From: Psychrobacillus sp. FSL K6-2836
GTDB lineage: Bacteria; Bacillota; Bacilli; Bacillales_A; Planococcaceae
Reading direction: 5' to 3'
Length of the DNA stretch: 64,000 bases
NCBI RefSeq assembly: GCF_038003085.1
Contig: NZ_JBBOOM010000001.1
Span: 2,108,001 to 2,172,000 of the forward strand
Shown: in pieces, positions 27,736 to 37,310 of the stretch
Numbering within the stretch: the first letter of the stretch is position 1
Layout: every line of letters starts with the position of its first letter
The notes under the pieces: generated by a model
The model's database searches: none
The model's input: only the letters and a program-made list of their open reading frames with translations
What the model was told of the DNA's origin: nothing
Position numbers and translations under genes: made by a program

Positions 27736-27765
27736 TAGTATGCATCATATTACCAAAAAATATGC
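27736..27765 (-). promoter_or_regulatory. Sigma-G promoter of spoVT
   Basis: GCATA (27761-27765), 18 bases, CATACTA (27736-27742): both boxes fit the sigma-G consensus. The site lies in the mfd-spoVT interval, 51 bases before the start codon. Confidence 0.8.
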
Positions 27766-27771
27766 AAAGAG

Positions 27772-30700
27772 CTACTTGACCTCTTCTATTTCTTTTTTGG
27801 ATTCGGGTAACAATCTCATCATTTCTTCTAATACATCAAATGGATTGAATTTTCCTGTTTTACGTTCATCAATTGTCAGTACAAGACTGCCATTGTCCAT
27901 ATTAAAGCCAACCGCACGTCCGTATTTCATAGATTCTTCTACAAGTTTCGCCCCATTAATAGCCTTAGTTCCTTCTGCACTTAAAGAAATTGAAATAATT
28001 TTATTTATTTCCTTAATAGACTGTACACCTACGGCTATACCCCAAATCTTCATACGTGCAATACGCAGTAACTTTTCTGCTTCGAGAGGTATATCTCCGA
28101 ACCGATCTTGTAATTCATCTATGAGGTCTAAGTACTCCTCTTCTTTTTCCATTCCTTTGACACGTTTATACATTTGAATTTTTTGATATCCATCTGGAAT
28201 ATATTCGTCAGAAATATAAGCATCTGTAGTGAGCGCAATTTCTATATCTGGTAAATCCTCTTTTTTAATACCAGTACGTTTTTCTGCAATTGCGTCTTCC
28301 AGCATTTGCGTATAAAGATCAAATCCAACTGAGTCTATAAATCCATGTTGTTGGGAGCCCAATAAGTTTCCGGCACCTCGTATAGACAGGTCTCGCATGG
28401 CAATCTTAAATCCAGAACCAAGCTCTGTAAATTCTTTAACTGCCTGTAATCTTTTTTCTGCAACATCTGTCAATACCTTGTCTCTTTGATGCATTAAATA
28501 AGCATAAGCAACACGATTGGAACGTCCTACACGACCTCGTAATTGATATAATTGTGATAATCCCATTTTATCTGCGTCTTGAATAATAAGTGTATTTACA
28601 TTTGGAATATCAATACCTGTTTCAATAATAGTCGTAGTCACTAAAACATCGTATTCTCCCTCTATAAAGCTAATAATAATGGATTCTAGCTCCGTTTCAC
28701 TCATTTGACCATGCGCAAACCCTACTCTAGCGGTTGGAACTAACATTTGTATTTCATCCACTTTTCTCGTAATGTCTTCCACTCGATTGTATAGATAAAA
28801 TGCCTGTCCCTCGCGCGCTAGTTCTCTTTCAATTGCTTCACGGACTAGCGCTCCATTATGTTCCATCACATAGGTTTGTACTGGAAAACGGTTTTTAGGG
28901 GGAGTTTCAATGACAGATAAGTCACGTACTCCGATCATGGACATATGCAATGTACGTGGTATAGGTGTAGCAGTTAAAGTCATAACATCTACATTTGTCT
29001 TCAGCTGCTTAATCCGTTCTTTATGTTTTACACCAAATCGTTGTTCCTCATCTACAACGAGAAGGCCTAAATCATGGTACTCCACATCTTTGGATAGAAT
29101 TCGATGTGTACCTACTACTACATCAACTAACCCTTTTTTCAACCCATTAATCGTTTCACTTTGTTGTTTTTTGTTACGGAAACGGCTTAGTAGACCTACT
29201 TCAATCGGAAAATCCTGAAAGCGCTCTATCATTGTTTCATAATGTTGCTGCGCCAATATAGTTGTCGGACAGAGAAAAGCCACTTGCTTTCCTTCCATGA
29301 CAGCTTTAAATGCTGCACGTATAGCTACCTCCGTTTTACCGTAACCTACATCTCCACATACAAGACGATCCATAGGTCGAGCCTTTTCCATATCTTTTTT
29401 CACTTCTTGAATAGTACGTAGCTGATCATCCGTTTCCTCATATGGAAATGCCGCTTCAAAGGACTGCTGCATTTCACTATCTGGTTCAAATGCATATCCG
29501 ACTTCCGCTTCCCTTTTAGCGTATAGCTTTATTAACTCATCGGCAATGTCTTGAACTGCTGCTGAAACCTTTGTTTTGGTCTTCTTCCAATCTGCTCCGC
29601 CCAGCTTGTGTAGCTTTGGATCTTTTTCACCAGACGCAACATATTTTTGAATGAGATCGATTTGATCAACGGGAACAAATAATTTATCCTCGCCACGATA
29701 CCGAATATGAAGATAGTCTTTATGAATTCCATTCACAAGCAATGTTTCAATTCCAATATATTTCCCAATACCATGGTGTATATGTACAACATTGTCTCCA
29801 GGTTTTATCTCGGAGTAACTTTTTATACGTTCTGCATTCGTTACCTTCTGTGCTCTTGCTTTTTTCTTATGCCTTTGTTTAAACAATTCAGAATCGGTTA
29901 TAACAGCTATTCGTTGTAATGGAAGTTCAAAACCAGCTTCTAAATCTCCCTCCACGATAAAAATACCAGGTGATTTCATATCACTTGCCGAAGCACCCAT
30001 TTGCGAAGTAATCTGGTAATCTTCTAATACTGCATGTATTTTTGGGATACGTTCTTTACCATCTGCAAGTATAAATAAGCGAAACTTCCCTTGGATAAAT
30101 CGCTCTATTTCGTTTTTTAATAAATGCATTTGTCCATGGAAGTTTTGCATAGGTTTACACGAAAAACTAATATTTTTTTTAATCGTAATTCCAGAAAAAG
30201 TACGAGAAAACAACGAAAAGTACAGCTTTTCGTTGGAAAACATCTGAATAATTTCTTTTAGACGAAAAGAAGGTTTTACACGGTGTACAGTTTTTCCTTC
30301 TTCTAATAAAGAAAGAATCCAATCATTTTCTTCTCTTTCTAAGGTTTCTGTCACTTCTTGAATTCTTCCAAGCTCGTCAAATAAAACCATTCCATTTTCG
30401 TTAAAATAGTTTCCTAAAAAACTATTATTCTCTTCCAATAAAGAGACATACTTCATATATTCTTTTGGTTGCTCGCCTTGCTTTAACAGCTCGATATCTT
30501 GTTGAATATTTTGATAGAAAAGATCCTTCACTTCCGGAATTTTAACTTTTTCTAAACTTTCCGCCAATGCTTCTTCCAATTTATGAGCTAGCAGAATTTT
30601 CTTTTCTTCAGTTAGCACGTATTCGGTTGCTGGTAGGATTCGTATATCTTTCCGTTTTTCTAACGAACGCTGATCTTCTGCAGAAAATGTACGAATAGAG

Positions 30701-31305
30701 TCCACTTCTGTATCAAATAGTTCTATACGAATAGGGTTCTCTAGATATAGTGGATAGATATCGATAATTCCGCCTCGCAAAGCGAATTCTCCGGGGGTAG
30801 TAACCATTGGCTGGCGTACATATCCCATATTCACTAGTCTTTGTAAAAAAGAATCTAAGTTAACTTCTTCACCTTCCGCAATAGAGATGCTACTAGCTTG
30901 CCAGTCTTTCTTAGTAGGCATATGTTTTTTAAGACCTGCAACTGGAACAATATAAACTCCATTATCATGCGTTAACATGTGATCTAATGCTTCTAGTCTT
31001 TGTGCCCGAAGTTCTGGACTAGTAATAGATATATCAGCTGCAATAAGCTCATCAGCAGGATATAAACGCACAAGGTCCTCACCAATTAGTTTTACTAAAT
31101 CCTCTGTCAGTTTTTGAGCATGTAATAGGTTAGGCGTTACAATCAGTATAGCTCCCTGTCTTGTTTTATATAGCATGTTGGTAAATACAGCTCTTGCACT
31201 GGGAGTCAGACCGGTTATTAACTGTTGGTCACTACCATTCTCCAACTCTTTTACTAGTTTTTGTATTTGTGTATCTTCGAACAATAAATTACTTAAAGGT
31301 TCCAT
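27772..31305 (-). CDS. mfd: Transcription-repair coupling factor
   Basis: Translocase that removes stalled RNA polymerase from damaged DNA and recruits UvrA. The 1177-residue protein has a UvrB-like N-terminal region (residues about 1-340) and an RNA-polymerase-interacting domain with GDNVVHIHHGIGKYIG near residue 500. Superfamily 2 helicase motifs (GDVGYGKTEVA, VDEEQRFGV, LTATPIPRT, LRGRVGRS) and a C-terminal TRCF domain follow. The start ATG has GGGGGT seven bases upstream. Its place between fin and spoVT is conserved. Confidence 0.97.
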   Translation of the reverse strand: MEPLSNLLFEDTQIQKLVKELENGSDQQLITGLTPSARAVFTNMLYKTRQGAILIVTPNLLHAQKLTEDLVKLIGEDLVRLYPADELIAADISITSPELRAQRLEALDHMLTHDNGVYIVPVAGLKKHMPTKKDWQASSISIAEGEEVNLDSFLQRLVNMGYVRQPMVTTPGEFALRGGIIDIYPLYLENPIRIELFDTEVDSIRTFSAEDQRSLEKRKDIRILPATEYVLTEEKKILLAHKLEEALAESLEKVKIPEVKDLFYQNIQQDIELLKQGEQPKEYMKYVSLLEENNSFLGNYFNENGMVLFDELGRIQEVTETLEREENDWILSLLEEGKTVHRVKPSFRLKEIIQMFSNEKLYFSLFSRTFSGITIKKNISFSCKPMQNFHGQMHLLKNEIERFIQGKFRLFILADGKERIPKIHAVLEDYQITSQMGASASDMKSPGIFIVEGDLEAGFELPLQRIAVITDSELFKQRHKKKARAQKVTNAERIKSYSEIKPGDNVVHIHHGIGKYIGIETLLVNGIHKDYLHIRYRGEDKLFVPVDQIDLIQKYVASGEKDPKLHKLGGADWKKTKTKVSAAVQDIADELIKLYAKREAEVGYAFEPDSEMQQSFEAAFPYEETDDQLRTIQEVKKDMEKARPMDRLVCGDVGYGKTEVAIRAAFKAVMEGKQVAFLCPTTILAQQHYETMIERFQDFPIEVGLLSRFRNKKQQSETINGLKKGLVDVVVGTHRILSKDVEYHDLGLLVVDEEQRFGVKHKERIKQLKTNVDVMTLTATPIPRTLHMSMIGVRDLSVIETPPKNRFPVQTYVMEHNGALVREAIERELAREGQAFYLYNRVEDITRKVDEIQMLVPTARVGFAHGQMSETELESIIISFIEGEYDVLVTTTIIETGIDIPNVNTLIIQDADKMGLSQLYQLRGRVGRSNRVAYAYLMHQRDKVLTDVAEKRLQAVKEFTELGSGFKIAMRDLSIRGAGNLLGSQQHGFIDSVGFDLYTQMLEDAIAEKRTGIKKEDLPDIEIALTTDAYISDEYIPDGYQKIQMYKRVKGMEKEEEYLDLIDELQDRFGDIPLEAEKLLRIARMKIWGIAVGVQSIKEINKIISISLSAEGTKAINGAKLVEESMKYGRAVGFNMDNGSLVLTIDERKTGKFNPFDVLEEMMRLLPESKKEIEEVK

Positions 31306-31327
31306 CTGTGTACCCCCAATCTAAATA

Positions 31328-31356
31328 GAAAAAGGCTTTGTGCACGAAAACGTGCC
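31328..31356 (-). terminator. Terminator after fin
   Basis: A GCTTTG-CACG hairpin with complement (one bulge), followed leftward by five T. It separates fin from mfd. Confidence 0.75.
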
Positions 31357-31363
31357 AAAGCAT

Positions 31364-31600
31364 TTACTGTATCCACTTTTTTAACGCATAGTAATTTGGA
31401 AACTTTTGAAGGGAATCCTGGCACTCTTCACAAATACACTGCACAGTGTAGTCTCCTTCTGATCCATTTTCAATATATATATGTTGGTCTTCTTGGGTTA
31501 GCTCATGTTTTTGTAAAAACTGGTCATCTATGCGATCAAATGGCAACTGCCCAATTTCTGTTTCACAATGGCGACATTTATAACGAATTGGCATGGCCAT
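31364..31600 (-). CDS. fin: Anti-sigma-F factor Fin
   Basis: Small forespore protein that inhibits sigma-F and so helps the switch to sigma-G. The 78-residue protein has two zinc-ribbon-like cysteine pairs, RCRHCE-type near residue 8 (KCRHCET) and CICEEC near residue 57, and is close in length to B. subtilis Fin (76). The ATG at 31600 has AAGGAGG upstream; the frame is open to 31639. A sigma-F/G-like promoter lies upstream, overlapping the end of pth. Confidence 0.93.
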   Translation of the reverse strand: MAMPIRYKCRHCETEIGQLPFDRIDDQFLQKHELTQEDQHIYIENGSEGDYTVQCICEECQDSLQKFPNYYALKKWIQ

Positions 31601-31618
31601 TAAAACCTCCTTTTTAGG

Positions 31619-31648
31619 AAGTATAGACCTTTTCTTCACTTTTTATGC
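31619..31648 (-). promoter_or_regulatory. Candidate sigma-F/G promoter of fin
   Basis: GCATA (31644-31648) is followed after 15 bases by GTCTATACTT (31619-31628), resembling the sigma-F -10 but lacking one G. B. subtilis fin is reported to be a sigma-F target, which supports the reading. The -35 lies in the last codons of pth. Confidence 0.5.
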
Positions 31649-32206
31649 ACCATTGTATGTATTCATTACATCTAAAAATTTTTTTACAAACCAATCTTCG
31701 CAAGCATCAGCACTATTTTTCACTGCTTGTATGATTTCTATTTTTTCATCTTCATGAAATTTGGATAGAACATAGTCCGGAACCTTCATCCCATTTTTAG
31801 GACGGTCAACGCCAATACGGATTCGATTAAATTCCTGTGAACCTAAGTGTTGGATGATTGATTTAATACCATTATGTCCGCCTGCACTACCTTTTTGACG
31901 CAGGCGTAATTTGCCAACCTGTAAGTCTAAATCATCATAAATAACGACTATTTCATCATCATTTACCTCGTAGTAATCCATCAGAGGTATAATACATTCA
32001 CCAGAAAGATTCATATATGTTAATGGTTTTAAAAGCATGACCTTTTCAGCACCAATATGACCAATTCCATACATTCCATTAAATTTAGACTGTGTAAGTG
32101 GTATATTTAATCGTTTAGAAAGTTCATCAATTACATGAAACCCAATATTATGGCGGGTAGCTTCATATTGTTTTCCAGGATTTCCAAGACCAACGATAAT
32201 TTTCAT
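31643..32206 (-). CDS. pth: Peptidyl-tRNA hydrolase
   Basis: Recycles peptidyl-tRNA released from ribosomes. The 187-residue protein shows [18 protein letters not shown] at the N-terminus, with the catalytic histidine in RHNIG near residue 20. [12 protein letters not shown] and [12 protein letters not shown] follow. In B. subtilis it is called spoVC because a temperature-sensitive allele blocks sporulation. Located between ctc and fin as expected. Confidence 0.97.
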   Translation of the reverse strand: MKIIVGLGNPGKQYEATRHNIGFHVIDELSKRLNIPLTQSKFNGMYGIGHIGAEKVMLLKPLTYMNLSGECIIPLMDYYEVNDDEIVVIYDDLDLQVGKLRLRQKGSAGGHNGIKSIIQHLGSQEFNRIRIGVDRPKNGMKVPDYVLSKFHEDEKIEIIQAVKNSADACEDWFVKKFLDVMNTYNGA

Positions 32207-32256
32207 TTTATTCCATTCCTTTAATACAAGTTTTTATTAATTTTACCATATTCAAA

Positions 32257-32292
32257 ACAAAAGAGGTTGCCTTAGGACAACCTCTTTTGTTT
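32257..32292 (-). terminator. Terminator after ctc
   Basis: An AAAAGAGGTTG hairpin with complement and flanking A/T runs, able to act in both directions. It ends the ctc transcript. Confidence 0.88.
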
Positions 32293-32294
32293 TA

Positions 32295-32891
32295 TTATTC
32301 TTCTGTTGTTGTTTCTTCTGACTCAGACTCAGAGTCCTCGGTTTCTTCTTCTACTCGAGGAGCTGATACTGTAACCAATGTATAGTCATCTTCGTTCGTT
32401 ATTGGATATCCTACTTTATCTCTAACATCTGCAACCGTTAATGTATCTCCGATTGCCATGCCAGACACGTCAATATCAATACTATCCGGAATATCTGAAG
32501 GCTTCACTGTAATGGCAATTTCACGATTTGGCTGTTGAAGCATACCACCCTCTGAAACACCAACTGAATCTCCCGTCACATTAACTGCAACATTTACTTC
32601 TAACTCTTCTTTCATATTGATCGCTAAAAAGTCAGCATGAATCATTTGTCCTTTTAGAATATTCATCTGATAATCACTCAACACGACGTTTACTGATTTA
32701 CCATCAACATCGAGTTTTATAACACCATTACGACCAACCTCGCGAAGTGTTTTTACAAAGTCTTTTTCATTAACAGCAATGGACTGGGATTCTAGTTCAA
32801 AGCCGTATACAATCGCTGGGATAAACCCACTGTTTCGAAGCTTTGCATTCTCTTTTTTATTACGTTTTTGTGTTTTTACAACTGTACTCAT
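32295..32891 (-). CDS. ctc: General stress protein Ctc, ribosomal protein L25/TL5 family
   Basis: Binds 5S rRNA as the long L25 (CTC) form. The 198-residue protein has an N-terminal L25 beta-barrel (residues about 1-90) and a C-terminal TL5 domain (about residues 95-180). A Glu/Ser/Thr-rich acidic tail follows. The ATG at 32891 is preferred, since the longer frame to 32948 would start upstream of the sigma-B promoter's transcription start. GGGAGG is 12 bases upstream of the ATG, slightly distant. The position next to prs is conserved. Confidence 0.94.
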   Translation of the reverse strand: MSTVVKTQKRNKKENAKLRNSGFIPAIVYGFELESQSIAVNEKDFVKTLREVGRNGVIKLDVDGKSVNVVLSDYQMNILKGQMIHADFLAINMKEELEVNVAVNVTGDSVGVSEGGMLQQPNREIAITVKPSDIPDSIDIDVSGMAIGDTLTVADVRDKVGYPITNEDDYTLVTVSAPRVEEETEDSESESEETTTEE

Positions 32892-32931
32892 AATATTCTC
32901 AATCCTCCCGAAGTGTGTTCTATAAATATAA

Positions 32932-32957
32932 ATACCCATCTTCGGCAAAATTCAAAC
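32932..32957 (-). promoter_or_regulatory. Sigma-B promoter of ctc
   Basis: GTTTGA (32952-32957), 14 bases, GGGTAT (32932-32937): one mismatch to the sigma-B consensus GTTTAA-N13/15-GGGWAT. B. subtilis ctc is a classic sigma-B target, so this organism probably has a general stress regulon. Confidence 0.8.
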
Positions 32958-32967
32958 ATTTCTGAGA

Positions 32968-33927
32968 TCAATCAAATAACGTGCTAACTGATTTCTCTTC
33001 GAAAACTCTTACAATTGCATCGCCCAATAATTTTGCAACCGACAATTCTTTAATCTTTGGTGACATTTTATCGTCAGCTAATTGAATAGAGTTTGTAATT
33101 ACTAGCTCTTTAATAACTGAGTTATCAATACGTTCGATTGCTGGGCCAGATAACACTGGGTGCGTACAGCAAGCATAAACTTCTTTTGCTCCACTTTCCA
33201 TCAATGCCGCTGCTGCAATGGAGATTGTTCCAGCTGTATCAATAATATCGTCGATTAAAATAGCCGTTTTTCCTTCTACGTTACCTACGATGTTCATAAC
33301 CTCTGCCACATTTGGACGTGGACGACGTTTATCAATAATTGCGATTGGTGCTTTTAAACGATCTGCCATTTTACGTGCACGTGTTACACCACCATGATCA
33401 GGAGAAACGATAACTAACTCGGCAGGATCAAAATTCTTACCTAAGAAGTAATCGGATAATATTGGAGCAGCAACTAAATGATCTATTGGAATATTAAAGA
33501 ATCCTTGAATTTGTGGAGCATGTAGATCAAGAACGATTGCACGAGTTGCACCCGCAGTTGTTAATAAGTCTGCTACAAGTTTAGCTGTGATTGGTTCACG
33601 AGCACGTGCCTTTCTATCTTGGCGTGCATATCCGTAATATGGGATTACTACACTAATTGTGCGAGCTGAAGCGCGTTTTAGTGCATCAAGCATTATTAAT
33701 AATTCCATCAGATGCTCATTGACAGGACCCGAAGTTGATTGAACAATGAATACGTCGCATCCACGGATACTTTCTTCGATATTGATCTGTACTTCACCAT
33801 CACTAAATCTAGTTACTGTACTTTTACCTAGAGGTACTCCTACTTCTTTTGCGATTTCTTCTGCTAATTCCTTATTGGAATTTAGTGTAAAAATTTTCAA
33901 CTTCGAATTTGCATATTGTTCTGGCAT
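32968..33927 (-). CDS. prs: Ribose-phosphate pyrophosphokinase
   Basis: Makes PRPP from ribose 5-phosphate and ATP for purine, pyrimidine, His, Trp and NAD synthesis. The 319-residue protein has the class I signature [12 protein letters not shown], the pyrophosphate/PRPP loops [13 protein letters not shown] and [11 protein letters not shown], and [18 protein letters not shown] precedes the ATG. It is 22 bases after glmU, forming the conserved glmU-prs operon. Confidence 0.98.
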   Translation of the reverse strand: MPEQYANSKLKIFTLNSNKELAEEIAKEVGVPLGKSTVTRFSDGEVQINIEESIRGCDVFIVQSTSGPVNEHLMELLIMLDALKRASARTISVVIPYYGYARQDRKARAREPITAKLVADLLTTAGATRAIVLDLHAPQIQGFFNIPIDHLVAAPILSDYFLGKNFDPAELVIVSPDHGGVTRARKMADRLKAPIAIIDKRRPRPNVAEVMNIVGNVEGKTAILIDDIIDTAGTISIAAAALMESGAKEVYACCTHPVLSGPAIERIDNSVIKELVITNSIQLADDKMSPKIKELSVAKLLGDAIVRVFEEKSVSTLFD

Positions 33928-33949
33928 GATAGTCCTCCTGGATAATGGG

Positions 33950-35323
33950 TTATTTTATATTTAGTTTGTTCACGTAGCCATCTTTGTTCTCTTGTCGCGC
34001 TCTACCAATTGCAAGTGCTTCACCAGGTACATCTTTTGTAATAGTTGACCCAGCTGCCACATAAGCTTTTTTACCAATAGTTACTGGTGCTATTAAGTTA
34101 GAATTACAACCGACAAATGCATCGTCTTCGATTGTTGTGATAAATTTATTTTTTCCATCATAATTCACTGTAATTGTCCCACAACCAACATTGACGTTAG
34201 TTCCAATCGAAGCATCACCCATATAGCTTAAATGAGAAATCTTACTTCCCTTGCCTACTGTGGATTTTTTCACTTCTACAAAGTTACCAATCTTCACGTC
34301 ATCTCCAACATCGGATTGTGGTCTAATATGGGCAAACGGACCAATTGAGGTATTGTCTCCGATTTCACTGGATAATACAACTGATGAGTGTATGGTCGTT
34401 TCATCACCAATAACACTAGATACGATGTGGCTATTCGGACCAATCGTACAGTTCATGCCAATTGTTGTTTTTCCTTCAATGATAACTCCAGGTTGAATAA
34501 CTGTATCTGCTCCAATAACAGCTTCACTACTGATGTATGTATTTCTAGGATCGATGATTGTGACGCCTTCACGCATATGATGCCTTGCAATACGTAAACG
34601 CATAGTTTCTTCTGCTTGAGCTAAAGCGATGCGATCATTCACACCTAAAATTTCTTCGAAGTCCTTTGCAGCATATGCTGAGACAATCTCATTTTCTTTT
34701 TGTAAGATTTCAATGACATCTGGCAAATAATATTCACCTTGTGCATTATTATTATTATTAACTAACTTCAATGATTTAAATAGTGCTTCGTTATCGAAAC
34801 AATATGTTCCTGAGTTAATCTCACGTACAAGTTGTTCCTCCGTAGAAGCATCTTTTTGTTCTACAATACTTTGGACACTGCCATCTACAGAACGAATAAC
34901 TCTACCGTAACCAGTTGGATTTTCTGCAATCGCTGTTAAAATAGTCGCTTTTGCTCCTGTTGCGTTATGGTGTTCTAACAAGTCATTCATTGTTTTTGGC
35001 GTGATAAGTGGCGTATCCCCACAGATAACAATGGTTGTTCCAGTTAAATTTTTTAGCACTTCTTCAGCCTGTAAAACAGCATGAGCTGTTCCTAACTGTT
35101 CTTCTTGAAGAGCATATTCACTTCTAATCCCGAGTCCACGTTGAACATCTTCTGCTCCGTGACCTACGATTGTAACAATTTTTTCCACACCAAGTTGTTC
35201 CATGTTTGCTACAACATGTTCTACCATTGGCTTCCCACATACAGGATGTAATACTTTATATAAACTAGACTTCATACGTGTACCTTTACCGGCAGCTAAT
35301 ACAACCGCATAAGTATTTGTCAT
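33950..35323 (-). CDS. glmU: Bifunctional GlmU (UDP-N-acetylglucosamine synthesis)
   Basis: Acetylates glucosamine-1-phosphate and then uridylylates it, giving the wall precursor UDP-GlcNAc. The 457-residue protein has a pyrophosphorylase domain (residues 1-230, [11 protein letters not shown]) and a left-handed beta-helix acetyltransferase domain (about residues 250-457) with hexapeptide repeats and the [10 protein letters not shown] region. A TGGAGGGA site precedes the ATG. Followed by prs. Confidence 0.97.
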   Translation of the reverse strand: MTNTYAVVLAAGKGTRMKSSLYKVLHPVCGKPMVEHVVANMEQLGVEKIVTIVGHGAEDVQRGLGIRSEYALQEEQLGTAHAVLQAEEVLKNLTGTTIVICGDTPLITPKTMNDLLEHHNATGAKATILTAIAENPTGYGRVIRSVDGSVQSIVEQKDASTEEQLVREINSGTYCFDNEALFKSLKLVNNNNNAQGEYYLPDVIEILQKENEIVSAYAAKDFEEILGVNDRIALAQAEETMRLRIARHHMREGVTIIDPRNTYISSEAVIGADTVIQPGVIIEGKTTIGMNCTIGPNSHIVSSVIGDETTIHSSVVLSSEIGDNTSIGPFAHIRPQSDVGDDVKIGNFVEVKKSTVGKGSKISHLSYMGDASIGTNVNVGCGTITVNYDGKNKFITTIEDDAFVGCNSNLIAPVTIGKKAYVAAGSTITKDVPGEALAIGRARQENKDGYVNKLNIK

Positions 35324-35529
35324 TTTTCAAGTTCCCTCCAGTGGGCTAATTTACTCTTTTGACTATAGCCGAAATGAGGCGAGATTTCAAGGAAATATCT
35401 CTTGACAAATACATGACAAAACAAGTAATATAGTTGAATTTCTTGAAGAATCGGCTAAATTATACTTGTTTTTCTGAAGTTCTAGGAAATTGATGCTTTT
35501 CTATGTTTAAATTTTTTCTTATTGCGCAA

Positions 35530-35567
35530 CAAAAAAACCATCTCCCTTTAAAGAAATGGTTTTTACT
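35530..35567 (-). terminator. Terminator after spoVG
   Basis: An AAAACCATTTC hairpin with complement, followed leftward by seven T. Confidence 0.85.
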
Positions 35568-35573
35568 TTTCCG

Positions 35574-35861
35574 TTATACAGTTGGCTCACCAATTTTTTC
35601 TTCAACCTCACTACTTAAATGATATGCGTAAAGGATAGCGTCTTGAATTTTCGTGCGCGTTCCTACATTAATCGGGTGAGCGATATCTCTAAATTCACCT
35701 TCTGTCGTTCTTTTACTTGGCATCGCTACAAACAAACCATTATTTCCATCAATTACTCGAATATCATGCACAACAAACTCGTTATCCAACGTAATGGAAG
35801 CGATAGCCCTCATACGGCCATCAGTCACTACTTTACGTAATCTTACGTCCGTTACTTCCAT
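35574..35861 (-). CDS. spoVG: Regulator SpoVG
   Basis: Small nucleic-acid-binding regulator affecting septation during sporulation; homologues bind DNA or RNA. The 95-residue protein has the family core [29 protein letters not shown] and FRDIAHPI. The ATG at 35861 begins the conserved sequence and has GGTGGTGAG upstream; the frame is open to 35891. A sigma-H promoter and an AT-rich upstream tract match the B. subtilis arrangement, where AbrB represses and sigma-H activates. Confidence 0.97.
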   Translation of the reverse strand: MEVTDVRLRKVVTDGRMRAIASITLDNEFVVHDIRVIDGNNGLFVAMPSKRTTEGEFRDIAHPINVGTRTKIQDAILYAYHLSSEVEEKIGEPTV

Positions 35862-35910
35862 TCTCTCACCACCCTTTTTTCTAAGTAACAAATATCTCTA
35901 TCTATTTGTT

Positions 35911-35935
35911 ATTCCACAAAAACTAATTAAATCCT
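35911..35935 (-). promoter_or_regulatory. Sigma-H promoter of spoVG
   Basis: AGGATTT (35929-35935), 13 bases, GGAAT (35911-35915) fits the sigma-H consensus and the known B. subtilis spoVG promoter. The upstream region (35940-36010) is very AT-rich, like the AT box bound by AbrB. Confidence 0.85.
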
Positions 35936-36014
35936 TCTTTCAAATAAGAATATTTTTAATATTTTAAATAATATATTCTATTTGTTATAGTCTTATCTTA
36001 TAAATAGACAAATA

Positions 36015-36047
36015 AAAAAGGCGTTCTCCGAAGAAAACACCTTCCAT
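36015..36047 (-). terminator. Terminator after ridA
   Basis: An AAGGTGTTTTC/GAGAACGCCTT stem with G-U pairs is followed leftward by six T. Confidence 0.8.
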
Positions 36048-36054
36048 TTAGCTT

Positions 36055-36426
36055 TTATACTACAGCTATTACTTCGATTTCTACCTTTACATCTTTTGGT
36101 AGTCTCGCAACTTCTACTGCAGAACGTGCGGGCTTATGACCAGCAAAATGTTTATCATAGGCTTCGTTAAATTCAGTAAAATCATTCATGTCTTTTAAAA
36201 AGACTAATGTTTTTACTACTTTAGATAAGGATGATCCTGCTTCTGTCAGTACTGCTTCTAAATTAGCAAAAACTTGTGCAGTTTGTTCTGTAATAGAGCC
36301 TTCCATCACTTCTCCTGCAGGAGTTAACGGGATTTGGCCGGAACTGTAAAACATTCCATTCACTATTATTCCTTGCACGTACGGACCGATTGCTGCCGGT
36401 GCATTAGTTGTTGATACTGCTTTCAT
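36055..36426 (-). CDS. ridA: Enamine/imine deaminase RidA (YabJ)
   Basis: Hydrolyses reactive 2-aminoacrylate produced by PLP enzymes. The 123-residue YjgF-family protein shows [25 protein letters not shown], the [21 protein letters not shown] signature with the catalytic arginine, and ends at EVIAVV. The start overlaps the end of purR by 23 bases, which couples the two genes as in B. subtilis. Confidence 0.96.
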   Translation of the reverse strand: MKAVSTTNAPAAIGPYVQGIIVNGMFYSSGQIPLTPAGEVMEGSITEQTAQVFANLEAVLTEAGSSLSKVVKTLVFLKDMNDFTEFNEAYDKHFAGHKPARSAVEVARLPKDVKVEIEVIAVV

Positions 36427-37255
36427 CTAATTTGCCACCTTTCTCAAAGTAATTTCCTTGTGTTAAAGCAATTGTACCATCTTTTTCGTTGACCTCGTGA
36501 AGTTTAACTAGGGATAAATAATCTTTTACCAATTGTTCCCCTTGATGCTCTGCTTCTACCAACACAGCAATTCCAGCTAACTCACAATTGAATTCCCCTA
36601 ATAAACTCTTCATCCCATTAATCGTTCCTCCGACTTTCATGAAGTCATCAGTGATTAAAACACGTTGTCCTTTTTCCATACTTCTTTTAGATAGAACCAT
36701 CGTTTGGATGCGTCGTGCCGAGCCCGATACATAATTTATACTTACCGTCGGACCCTCCGTTACTTTACTATCTCTTCGCACTATGACTACAGGTACATTT
36801 AAATGTCTCGCTATAGCATGTGCAATTGGTATACCCTTAGTAGCTACCGTCATAATGGCATCAATTTTTGCATTAGCAAATGCGGATGCGAATACTTTAC
36901 CGATTTTGTTCATCAGTGATGGGTTTCCTAACAGGTCCGTCATATACAAATACCCGCCAGGTAATAATCGATCTACTTTAGAGAGCTGTGCCATTAAATC
37001 ATCTGCTATTTTTAAGACATCTTCTTCTGTCATTGTTGGAATGAACTTGACTCCACCTGCTGCACCGGGAACAGTAACAAGTAAACCTCTACCTCTTTCT
37101 TCAAATGTTTCTTTCACAATAGTTAAATCCTCACTTATGGAAGATTTAGCAGATTGATATAAAGAAGCAAAGAATGTCAAAGGGATTAATTTATGTGGAT
37201 GCTCCATAAGATATTGAGTCATATCTACAAGTCGTTCACTTCTTTTCCATTTCAT
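36404..37255 (-). CDS. purR: Purine operon repressor PurR
   Basis: PRPP-responsive repressor of purine synthesis genes. The 283-residue protein has a winged helix N-terminus (residues 1-72: [19 protein letters not shown]) and a phosphoribosyltransferase-type effector domain with the PRPP motif [14 protein letters not shown] near residue 200. Length matches the family (285). PRPP made by Prs, encoded 3 kb away, is its inducer. Confidence 0.97.
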   Translation of the reverse strand: MKWKRSERLVDMTQYLMEHPHKLIPLTFFASLYQSAKSSISEDLTIVKETFEERGRGLLVTVPGAAGGVKFIPTMTEEDVLKIADDLMAQLSKVDRLLPGGYLYMTDLLGNPSLMNKIGKVFASAFANAKIDAIMTVATKGIPIAHAIARHLNVPVVIVRRDSKVTEGPTVSINYVSGSARRIQTMVLSKRSMEKGQRVLITDDFMKVGGTINGMKSLLGEFNCELAGIAVLVEAEHQGEQLVKDYLSLVKLHEVNEKDGTIALTQGNYFEKGGKLDESSINN

Positions 37256-37310
37256 ACCTTCACCTCCAAAGACGAATGTTTTATAGAAAACTTACCACAA
37301 ACATCCGGAT

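Noticed and set aside
27710-28177. Plus-strand 155-codon frame antisense to mfd
   Set aside because: Antisense shadow of the strongly conserved mfd coding sequence without its own ribosome-binding site.
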